A DNA stretch of 64,000 nt from Saccharopolyspora rosea (lineage in GTDB: Bacteria > Actinomycetota > Actinomycetes > Mycobacteriales > Pseudonocardiaceae), in contig NZ_CP102826.1 in assembly GCF_025643595.1 (NCBI RefSeq), positions 3,038,001 through 3,102,000 on the forward strand, given 5' to 3'. Below the pieces are notes generated by a model. It was given only the letters and a program-made list of their open reading frames with translations. It did not search any database and was not told where the DNA came from. A program made the position numbers and the translations under genes. Below are positions 1-9,141 of the stretch, piece after piece (the first letter of the stretch is position 1; every line of letters begins with the position of its first letter).

Positions 1-726
1 GTAGGTGTGGTCGATCCGGATCACTTCCTGTTCGATGATCGGGCCTTCGTCGAGGTCCGGGGTGACGTAGTGCGCGGTGGCGCCGACGAGCTTGACCCCG
101 CGGTCGTAGGCCTGGTGGTAGGGCTTGGCGCCTTTGAACCCGGGCAGGAACGAGTGGTGGATGTTGATCGCCCGGCCGTGCAGGGCCTTGCAGGTCTGGT
201 CGGACAGCACCTGCATGTAGCGGGCGAGGACCACCAGTTCCGCGTCGTAGTCGTCGACCACTTGCAACAGCCGGGCTTCGGCCTCCGGCTTGGTCTCCGG
301 CGTGACCGGGATGTGGACGAAGGGCAGGCCGGCGCCTTCGGCCATGGGCCGGAGGTCCTCGTGGTTGGACACCACGGCGACGATGTCGCCACCGAGGCTG
401 CCCGCCCGCCACCGGAAGATCAGGTCGTTGAGGCAGTGCCCGAGCTTGGAGACCATCACCAGCATCCGCGCGCCGCGGTTGTCGGAGAAGGCGAAGGTCA
501 TCTCGAAGTCCGCGGCGATGGGCTCGAAACCACGCGCCATCTCGTCGAGGTCGATCTCGTGCGTCGCGTTGACCTGCGTGCGCAGGAACAGCCGGTCGCG
601 CACCGAGTCGTCGAACTGCTGGTATTCGCCGATGTCGCAGCCGTGCTCGAAGAGGTAGGCGCTGACCGCGCGGACGATGCCGGTGCGGTTGGGGCAGCTC
701 AGGGTGAGGATGAACGAACGCGTCAC
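1..726 (-). CDS. purU: Formyltetrahydrofolate deformylase (partial, 3' end outside window)
   Basis: The enzyme hydrolyses 10-formyl-THF to formate and THF, the last step of C1 disposal here. The GTG start at 726 follows a GAGGAG ribosome site that overlaps the sdaA stop. An ACT-like regulatory domain fills about residues 1-85, followed by the formyltransferase-like catalytic domain. The family motif NIHHSFLPGF (catalytic Asn and His) and the later HYVTPDLDEGPII (catalytic Asp) are both readable. 242 codons are present of the roughly 280-290 expected, so only the C-terminus is missing. It lies 10 bases downstream of sdaA in the same direction, so the two are almost certainly cotranscribed. Confidence 0.95.
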   Translation of the reverse strand, partial: MTRSFILTLSCPNRTGIVRAVSAYLFEHGCDIGEYQQFDDSVRDRLFLRTQVNATHEIDLDEMARGFEPIAADFEMTFAFSDNRGARMLVMVSKLGHCLNDLIFRWRAGSLGGDIVAVVSNHEDLRPMAEGAGLPFVHIPVTPETKPEAEARLLQVVDDYDAELVVLARYMQVLSDQTCKALHGRAINIHHSFLPGFKGAKPYHQAYDRGVKLVGATAHYVTPDLDEGPIIEQEVIRIDHTY

Positions 727-736
727 AGGAGTCTCC

Positions 737-2110
737 TCAGCATTCCACGATGTTGAGAGCCAGCCCTCCGCGGGCGGTCTCCTTGTACTTGTCCTTCATG
801 TCGGCTCCGGTCTCGCGCATCGTCTTGATGGCCTTGTCCAGCGAGACGTGGTGCCGACCGTCACCGCGCACCGCCATCCGGGCCGCGGTGATCGCCTTGA
901 CCGAGGCGACGGCGTTGCGCTCGATGCAGGGGATCTGCACGAGCCCGCCCACCGGGTCGCAGGTGAGGCCGAGGTTGTGCTCGATGCCGATCTCGGCGGC
1001 GTTCTCCACCTGTTCCGGGGTTCCGCCGATGATCTCGGCCAGTCCTCCCGCCGCCATGGAACACGCCGAGCCGACCTCGCCCTGGCAGCCGACCTCGGCG
1101 CCGGAGATCGACGCGTTCTCCTTGAACAGCAACCCGATCGCGCCCGCGGTGAGCAGGAAGCGCACGGCGTCGTCGTCGGAGAACGTCGGCAGGAACTTCT
1201 GGCCGTAGTGCAGCACGGCGGGCACGATCCCGGCGGCGCCGTTGGTCGGGGCGGTCACCACCCGGCCGCCCGCGGCGTTCTCCTCGTTGACGGCGAGCGC
1301 GAAGAGCGTGACCCACTCCATGGCGTGCAGCGAGTCGGGCTCGTCGGCGTCGGCTTGAAGACGCCGGTGCAACTCGTTGGCCCGGCGGCGCACTTTGAGC
1401 CCCCCGGGCAGCACGCCGGTGCTGCGGGCCCCGCGTTCGACGCATTCCCGCATCACCGACCAGATGTGCAGCAGGCCCGCGCGGATGTCCGACTCGCTGC
1501 GCCACGCGAGTTCGTTGGCGAGCATGAGGTCGCTGATCCGGGAGCCGGTTTCGCGGGCGTGCGCGAGGAGTTGCGCCCCGGTGCTGAACGGGTAGGGCAC
1601 GGGGGTGTCGTCTTCGACGAGCACGGGCCGGCCCGTCTCGTCCTCGTCGAGGACGAAGCCGCCACCGACCGAGTAGTACTCGCGGCGTTCGAGCGGGGTT
1701 CCCGCGGCGTCGAGGGCTTCGAACACCATGCCGTTGCTGTGGAAGTCCAGACGTGCGTTGCGGTGCAGGACGATGTCCTCGTCGATGCGGAACGGGACCT
1801 TGTGATCGCCGCCGAGCAGGATCCACCCCTCGTCGCGCACCGCGCGCACCGTCGGTTCGGCCGCGACCGGATCCACGAGGTGGGGCTGTTCGCCCGTCAG
1901 CCCGAGGACGACGGCCTTGACGCTGCCGTGGCCGTGCCCCGTCGCGCCGAGGGAGCCGAACAGCTCGCAGCGCACGGTGGCGGTCCGGCGCAGGGCGCCC
2001 GACTCCGCCAGCCTCGTCGCGAAGAGGTGGGCAGCCCGCATCGGGCCGACCGTGTGCGAACTCGATGGCCCGATACCGACCTTGAACAGGTCGAACACTG
2101 AGATGGTCAT
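737..2110 (-). CDS. sdaA: L-serine ammonia-lyase, single-chain iron-sulfur type
   Basis: The enzyme deaminates L-serine to pyruvate and ammonia with a [4Fe-4S] cluster. The N-terminus carries the family signature [17 protein letters not shown], and the C-terminal domain has [16 protein letters not shown] and [17 protein letters not shown], which hold the cluster cysteines. The length (457 aa) is normal for the fused alpha/beta form. ATG 2110 is chosen; a GTG two codons upstream (2116) is possible. Context suggests that serine made from glycine plus methylene-THF (by a GlyA not in the window) is drained to pyruvate. A putative GntR operator lies about 60 bp upstream. Confidence 0.96.
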   Translation of the reverse strand: MTISVFDLFKVGIGPSSSHTVGPMRAAHLFATRLAESGALRRTATVRCELFGSLGATGHGHGSVKAVVLGLTGEQPHLVDPVAAEPTVRAVRDEGWILLGGDHKVPFRIDEDIVLHRNARLDFHSNGMVFEALDAAGTPLERREYYSVGGGFVLDEDETGRPVLVEDDTPVPYPFSTGAQLLAHARETGSRISDLMLANELAWRSESDIRAGLLHIWSVMRECVERGARSTGVLPGGLKVRRRANELHRRLQADADEPDSLHAMEWVTLFALAVNEENAAGGRVVTAPTNGAAGIVPAVLHYGQKFLPTFSDDDAVRFLLTAGAIGLLFKENASISGAEVGCQGEVGSACSMAAGGLAEIIGGTPEQVENAAEIGIEHNLGLTCDPVGGLVQIPCIERNAVASVKAITAARMAVRGDGRHHVSLDKAIKTMRETGADMKDKYKETARGGLALNIVEC

Positions 2111-2168
2111 ACGCACCCCCGGGGTGGGTGTTGGCTGGGCCGCCGGAACGGGGACTCCAGATGCGCAA

Positions 2169-2180
2169 CTAATATATCAG
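2169..2180. promoter_or_regulatory. Candidate GntR operator upstream of sdaA and gntR
   Basis: CTAATATATCAG differs by one base from the palindrome CTGATATATCAG and lies between the divergent sdaA and gntR genes. Close matches occur at 7168-7201 and 7407-7418, in front of the dimethylglycine and sarcosine oxidase operons. Assignment to the adjacent GntR protein is an inference from the shared positions. Confidence 0.6.
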
Positions 2181-2239
2181 TAGTATGTGAGTTGGATAGC
2201 TTTGCTGTGGCCGTGTGCTGGGACTCCGCCGTCAGGCCC

Positions 2240-2245
2240 TAGGAT
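2240..2245 (+). promoter_or_regulatory. -10 element (TAGGAT) of a probable leaderless gntR transcript
   Basis: TAGGAT is followed by exactly seven bases and then GTG 2253. The same TAG-N-N-T, seven bases, GTG layout precedes the genes at 50697 and 52001. No Shine-Dalgarno sequence is seen. This favours GTG 2253 over ATG 2244, which overlaps the -10 box. Confidence 0.5.
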
Positions 2246-2252
2246 GGAACCC

Positions 2253-2918
2253 GTGACCGCTAACCCCCAGGAGCTCGAACCGGCGCCGACATCGCTGGCC
2301 GACCGCGCCTACGCGGCGATCCAGGACCTGTTGATCATGCTCGACATCCCGCCGATGGCACCGATCGACGACGGGGCGCTGAGCGAGTCGCTGGGGATCG
2401 GTCGCACCCCGGTCCGGGAGGCGCTCAAGCGCTTGCAGGGCGACCGGCTGGTGGTCTCCTACCCGCGTCGCGGCACCTTCGCGACCGCAGTGGACATCAC
2501 CGACCTGGCCTACATCTCCGAGATCCGGGTGCAGCTTGAGCCCCTGGCGGCGCGGCGCGCGGCGCAGACGGCCGGACGCGAGATGAAGGCCCAGCTCGCC
2601 GAACTCGCCGACCAAATCGAAGCTCTCGACGTGGCGGAGCTGGGCCGGTCCGACCTGATGCGGTGGGACCTGCGGGTGCACCGCGGGATCTACCGCGCCG
2701 CGGGCAATCCGCACCTCGAAGACACGCTGATCCGCTACAACAACCTCGCCACCCGCATCTTCTGCCTGTTCCTCGACCGGATGCAGCACTTCGACCGGCA
2801 CGTGGGAGAACACGTCGCGCTGCTGCGCGGGATCGCCGACGGTGAAGCGGACAAGGTCGCCAGGCTCGCCCGCGAGCACGTCATCGGCTTCGAGAAGGCG
2901 ATCAGGTCGGTCACCTGA
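2253..2918 (+). CDS. GntR family transcriptional regulator, FadR/FCD type
   Basis: A winged-helix N-terminal domain (about residues 15-80) contains the GntR signature LGIGRTPVREALKRLQGDRL. It is followed by an all-helical FCD ligand-binding domain that keeps metal-site histidines (HRGIYRAAGNPHLE and the HVGEH and REH segments). 221 aa is typical. It is transcribed away from sdaA-purU and sits between sdaA and the folD end of the dmgO operon, so it is the likely regulator of the whole dimethylglycine/sarcosine island through the TATATC-centred palindromes. The effector could be a methylglycine, glycine or a folate-linked compound; the sequence does not say which. Confidence 0.9.
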   Translation: MTANPQELEPAPTSLADRAYAAIQDLLIMLDIPPMAPIDDGALSESLGIGRTPVREALKRLQGDRLVVSYPRRGTFATAVDITDLAYISEIRVQLEPLAARRAAQTAGREMKAQLAELADQIEALDVAELGRSDLMRWDLRVHRGIYRAAGNPHLEDTLIRYNNLATRIFCLFLDRMQHFDRHVGEHVALLRGIADGEADKVARLAREHVIGFEKAIRSVT

Positions 2919-3015
2919 GCCGGACCGGCGACGCCCGGGACCGGCCCGGTGGCGCGGTCGTGCGGGCGTCGCGCATGTCCGCTGGGTGCTGCCAGCACGC
3001 GGCAGGCGCCGGGGC

Positions 3016-3906
3016 TCAGGCATGTCGCTGCGCGCTGCGGATCGTGTGGTGGAGCAGCAGTGCGGTGGTGACCGGACCGACTCCGCCCGGTACCGGGGTC
3101 AGTCCGCGGGCCAGACCGCTGACGCCGGTCTCGTCCACGTCGCCCGCCAGGCCGCCTTCCGCGGTGGGGGTCGTGCCGACGTCGATGACGATCGCGCCTT
3201 CGGTGATGTGCTGCGCGGTGATCAGCCCCGGGCGTCCGACCGCGACCACGAGGACGTCGGCGGTGCGGGTGTACCGGGCGAGGTCCTCGGTGTAGCGGTG
3301 GCAGATCGTCACGGTGGCGTCCCGCCGCAGCAGCAGTTGCGCCGCGGGCTTGCCGACGACGTTGGAACGCCCGACCACCACGCAGGTGCGGCCGGCCAGC
3401 GGCACCTCGTAGTGGTCGAGCAGGGCCAGCACCGCTGCGGCGGTGGCCGGTGCGAAGGCCGGCAGCCCGGCGCCGAGGCGGCCCAGGGACAGGGGATTGG
3501 CGCCGTCGACGTCCTTGGCCGGGTCGATCGAGGCAGCCAGGTCCTCGAAGTCGGCCCCCGCGGGCAACGGGGTCTGCAGGATGATCCCGTGCACCGACGT
3601 GTCGTTGCTGAGCTCCTCCAGCGCGGTGCGGACGTCCTGGGCGGTCGCGTCCGCACCGACGTCCACGATGTCGCACGACACCCCGGATTTCGCCGCTGTC
3701 TTGGCGATCGAGCGGACGTACCAGGCGCTGGATTCGTCGTCGGTGGCGACCACGACGGCCAGGCGCGGCGTGACACCGGCCAGGGAGAGCTCGGCGGCTG
3801 CGGAGGAGACCTGGGCGCGGATGCCGCGGGCGAGTTCCACACCGCCGAGGCGCAGCGTGGTCTCGGGGGCGGATCCGGCAGGCGGCGGCGGTTCGGTGGT
3901 GGTCAT
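3016..3906 (-). CDS. folD: FolD-like methylene-THF dehydrogenase, divergent active site
   Basis: The family oxidises 5,10-methylene-THF with NAD(P) and usually also hydrolyses methenyl-THF. The Rossmann motif VVGRSNVVGKPAAQLLL, the PVPGGVGPVT motif, Gln111 in ILQTPLPAG and the Asp pair in KDVDG are present. In the catalytic YVxxK motif the protein reads YVRSIAK: Tyr63 is kept, but Ile67 stands where the catalytic lysine (Lys54 in E. coli, Lys56 in human) should be. That lysine is needed for cyclohydrolase activity, so this copy may act mainly as a dehydrogenase. It overlaps fchA, a separate cyclohydrolase-family gene, by four bases, which fits a division of labour. Length 296 aa is normal. 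Confidence 0.9.
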   Translation of the reverse strand: MTTTEPPPPAGSAPETTLRLGGVELARGIRAQVSSAAAELSLAGVTPRLAVVVATDDESSAWYVRSIAKTAAKSGVSCDIVDVGADATAQDVRTALEELSNDTSVHGIILQTPLPAGADFEDLAASIDPAKDVDGANPLSLGRLGAGLPAFAPATAAAVLALLDHYEVPLAGRTCVVVGRSNVVGKPAAQLLLRRDATVTICHRYTEDLARYTRTADVLVVAVGRPGLITAQHITEGAIVIDVGTTPTAEGGLAGDVDETGVSGLARGLTPVPGGVGPVTTALLLHHTIRSAQRHA

Positions 3907-4523
3907 CTGAGGATCTGCTCCCGGACGGCGGCGGTGACTTCGTCGGCGTGGCGGAGGAGGTCGTCGGTCCCGGCTGTCGCGTCGGTCAGCTCGGCCCGCT
4001 GTGCGGGCTCGGTGAGGCCGACGAGGTTGATCTCGACGTTGGTCCGCGCGGTGGCGACCGCCGCGCGGGCGGCGTCCGCGGCAGCGGCGATGTCGCTGAT
4101 CACGTTGGGGTTGCCCAGCGGACGCAGTTCCTCTGCCAGGCGCAGGACGTCGCGGGCCACCGCGAGGACGCGGGCCGGAACTCGGCCGGCCTCCACCAGC
4201 GCCGTGGCGATCGCCCGGGACCGGGCGGCCTTCTCCTCGGGCGTCGACTTGGGCAGCCCGTAGGCCCTGCCCACCGCGGTGAACACCGCGACGTCCTGCT
4301 CGGCCAGTTCCAGCGAGCGCGTGCGCAGCTCGTCCGCGGTGTCGCGCACCCGCTCGATGATCGCGGCGTGCTCGGCGTATTTCGGGCCGTCGCTGTAGCG
4401 GGCGACCATCGCGACCAGCGCCGCTGCCTGGGCCGCGTGCAGCGCTGCGCTCGCGCCGCCACCCGGAGCCGGGATCCGGGCGGCGAGGTTGTGCAGGAAG
4501 GTGTCGATGGTGTCTGAACGCAT
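3903..4523 (-). CDS. fchA: Methenyl-THF cyclohydrolase, cyclodeaminase (FchA/FTCD-C) family
   Basis: The 206-residue all-helical protein matches the formiminotransferase-cyclodeaminase C-terminal family, with the glycine-rich folate loop PAPGGGASAALHAAQAAAL near the N-terminus and GNPNVISDIAAAADAARA later. Family members either deaminate formimino-THF or hydrolyse methenyl-THF to 10-formyl-THF. No histidine-degradation genes are nearby, while dmgO lies 40 bp upstream and folD overlaps downstream, so cyclohydrolase is the better reading. In the operon it would turn FolD product into 10-formyl-THF for PurU. Confidence 0.88.
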   Translation of the reverse strand: MRSDTIDTFLHNLAARIPAPGGGASAALHAAQAAALVAMVARYSDGPKYAEHAAIIERVRDTADELRTRSLELAEQDVAVFTAVGRAYGLPKSTPEEKAARSRAIATALVEAGRVPARVLAVARDVLRLAEELRPLGNPNVISDIAAAADAARAAVATARTNVEINLVGLTEPAQRAELTDATAGTDDLLRHADEVTAAVREQILR

Positions 4524-4563
4524 GCGGGTCCTTCGTGGTCGGAATGCCGTCGGACTGCGTCGA

Positions 4564-7041
<2,478 letters not shown>

Positions 7042-7167
7042 CTAACTGGCTGTCCTCGGCGACTGCGCGCCGCGAGGACGAGGACGGGTTGACGCGGATC
7101 CGGGGAGCGGGCCACCAGGTGCGGGGTTCGGGTCGCGGGTCTCGTCGTGGGGCGGGCTCGGCGGACC

Positions 7168-7201
7168 CTGGTATATCGGTGCCGTCAGCCTGATATATCA
7201 A
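7168..7201. promoter_or_regulatory. Tandem candidate GntR operators upstream of dmgO
   Basis: CTGGTATATCGG (7168-7179) and CTGATATATCAA (7190-7201) are two copies of the same near-palindrome, with starts 22 bases apart (about two helical turns). They lie about 140 bp upstream of the dmgO start codon in the divergent dmgO/soxB region (7033-7529), which holds no gene. Recognition by the GntR protein at 2253 is inferred. Confidence 0.6.
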
Positions 7202-7406
7202 CTGGACGGCAGCGTAAGCAGCGCCGGAGGCCGGGGTCAACACGTCGGCGGAAACCCGTGTGGTCGCGAGCGTTCGCCGCAGGTGGCGGCGTCGTCGGGG
7301 CGACCGGAGGAGGTGTGGTCGCCTGGCGCGTCGGGGTCCGCGGCGGCCCGGTGTCGCGGTCCGCGCTCTTGACCCCGCGGCATGTGCTCCCTAAGGTACG
7401 CGACAA

Positions 7407-7418
7407 CTGATATGTCAG
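7407..7418. promoter_or_regulatory. Candidate GntR operator upstream of soxB
   Basis: CTGATATGTCAG has the same palindromic half-sites as the sites upstream of sdaA and dmgO. It lies about 110 bp upstream of the soxB start, a reasonable promoter position. It ties the sarcosine oxidase operon to the same putative regulon. Confidence 0.6.
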
Positions 7419-7529
7419 AGTAATGTCTTTCGTTCTCCAGGATTCGTCCGCTTGACCGCCGCTCTCGGCCCCCGGCCGTGGGAGCACTCGCAGCCCACCC
7501 CCTCACCCCGACCCGAACGGAGGGTTCTG

Positions 7530-8762
7530 ATGACGCCGCGCACTCCCGGCGCCGACCTGCCCGAACACCCGGACTGGTTGTGGCGCTCACCGGAACCCAA
7601 GTCCAGCTACGACGTGGTGATCGTGGGCGGTGGGGGACACGGCCTGGCCACCGCCTACTACCTGGCGAAGAACCACGGCATCACGAACGTGGCCGTGTTG
7701 GAGAAGGGGTGGCTGGCCGGCGGGAACATGGCCCGCAATACCACGATCATCCGCTCGAACTACCTGTGGGACGAGAGCGCCGGGCTCTACGAGCACGCGC
7801 TGAAGCTCTGGGAAGGGCTCGAAGACGAGCTGGACTACCCGCTGCTGTTCTCCCAGCGCGGCGTGCTGAACCTGGCGCATTCCTTGCAGGAGGTGCGGGA
7901 CAGCGTCCGCCGGGTCAACGCGAACCGGCTCAACGGGATCGACGCGGAGTTCCTCGATCCGCAGCAGGTGAAGGAAGTCTGCCCGATCCTGAACACCTCG
8001 TCCGAGGTGCGGTATCCGGTGCTGGGGGCGACCTGGCAGCCCAGGGCGGGGATCGCCAAGCACGATCACGTCGCGTGGGGCTTCGCCCGGGCCCTGGACC
8101 GGATGGGCGTCGACCTGGTGCAGAACTGCCAGGTGACCGGGTTCGAGCGGGTCGGCGACAAGATCGTCGGCGTGGAGACCACGTGCGGCACCATCCGCGC
8201 GGGCAAGGTCGCGCTGGCCGCCGCCGGGCACACCTCGGTGCTGGCCGACACCCTCGGGCTGCGGTTGCCGATCCAGAGCCATCCGTTGCAGGCGCTGGTG
8301 TCCGAGCTGCTGGAACCGGTGCACCCGACGGTGGTGATGTCCAACGCGGTGCACGTCTACGTTTCCCAGGCGCACAAGGGAGAACTGGTGCTCGGCGCGG
8401 GGATCGACGCCTACAACTCCTATTCCCAGCGCGGTGCGTTCCACACGATCGAACGGCAGATGGCCGCGGCGGTGGAGCTGTTCCCGGTCTTCTCCCGCGC
8501 GCACGTGCTGCGGACCTGGGGCGGCATCGTCGACGTCACCCCGGACGCCTCGGCGATCATGGGTCTCACGCCGTTCGACGGGCTGTACGTCAACTGCGGG
8601 TGGGGCACCGGCGGGTTCAAGGCCACGCCGGGCGTCGGGTGGTGCTTCGCGCACACCATCGCCCACGACCGGCCGCACCCGCTCAACGCCCCGTTCTCCC
8701 TCGAACGTTTCACCACCGGTGCCCTCGTCGACGAGCACGGCGCCGCCGGTGTCGCCCACTAG
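7530..8762 (+). CDS. soxB: Sarcosine oxidase subunit beta
   Basis: The 410-residue FAD-dependent DAO-family subunit oxidises sarcosine in the heterotetrameric SoxABDG enzyme. The nucleotide-binding motif [20 protein letters not shown] lies near residue 29, [15 protein letters not shown] near 66, and [12 protein letters not shown] (His178/His180) covers the region where the covalently bound FMN histidine is found in Corynebacterium enzymes. ATG 7530 is chosen over an upstream in-frame ATG at 7452 because GGAGGG sits six bases before it. The stop codon TAG (8760-8762) coincides with the TA target of a repeat element inserted before soxD. Confidence 0.96.
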   Translation: MTPRTPGADLPEHPDWLWRSPEPKSSYDVVIVGGGGHGLATAYYLAKNHGITNVAVLEKGWLAGGNMARNTTIIRSNYLWDESAGLYEHALKLWEGLEDELDYPLLFSQRGVLNLAHSLQEVRDSVRRVNANRLNGIDAEFLDPQQVKEVCPILNTSSEVRYPVLGATWQPRAGIAKHDHVAWGFARALDRMGVDLVQNCQVTGFERVGDKIVGVETTCGTIRAGKVALAAAGHTSVLADTLGLRLPIQSHPLQALVSELLEPVHPTVVMSNAVHVYVSQAHKGELVLGAGIDAYNSYSQRGAFHTIERQMAAAVELFPVFSRAHVLRTWGGIVDVTPDASAIMGLTPFDGLYVNCGWGTGGFKATPGVGWCFAHTIAHDRPHPLNAPFSLERFTTGALVDEHGAAGVAH

Positions 8763-8851
8763 GGAGTGTTTCGGGAGTGCTGTGCGTGGCGGTGCCGGTG
8801 GCGGAACTCCGAAAGAGAAAGCGGCTGACGCCGCTTGTAAAACACGCGCTA
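8760..8851. mobile_element. Hairpin repeat element copy 1, TA-flanked type
   Basis: About 88 bp between two TA dinucleotides (8760-8761 and 8850-8851), each within CTAG. The ends are imperfect inverted repeats, GGGAGTGTTT against GCGCGTGTTT. The inside carries the family core GCGGTGCCGGTGGCGGAAC and the hairpin AAGCGGC-TGAC-GCCGCTT. It has no coding capacity. Removing it would leave the soxB stop TAG running straight into the soxD ribosome site, so it is a clean insertion that rebuilds both signals. Confidence 0.8.
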
Positions 8852-8862
8852 GGAGGCTTGCG

Positions 8863-9141
8863 ATGATGCTCATTCCCTGCCCGTGGTGCGGGCCGCGCGA
8901 CGAGAACGAGTTCCACTACGGCGGCCAGGCCGATGTCCGCTACCCGGACGACCCGCAGGCGGTGTCCGATGAGGACTGGGCGCGGTTCCTGTTCTACCGG
9001 AACAACCCCAAGGGGGACTTCGCCGAACGCTGGGTGCACGCGGCGGGCTGCCGGCGCTGGTTCACCGTGCACCGCGACACCGTCACCCACGCGATCCACT
9101 CCGACGACAGCTCGACCACGCCGAGGACGGTGACGAGGTGA
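8863..9141 (+). CDS. soxD: Sarcosine oxidase subunit delta
   Basis: The small zinc-binding subunit of heterotetrameric sarcosine oxidase. Its metal ligands are visible as CPWCG and HYGG near the N-terminus, with HAAGCRRWF later. The expected W/R-rich middle (DWARFLFYRNNPKGDFAERW) is intact. 92 aa is the usual size. AGGAGG at 8851-8856 supports ATG 8863; ATG 8866 is equally spaced. The stop overlaps the soxA GTG start by four bases. Confidence 0.95.
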   Translation: MMLIPCPWCGPRDENEFHYGGQADVRYPDDPQAVSDEDWARFLFYRNNPKGDFAERWVHAAGCRRWFTVHRDTVTHAIHSDDSSTTPRTVTR

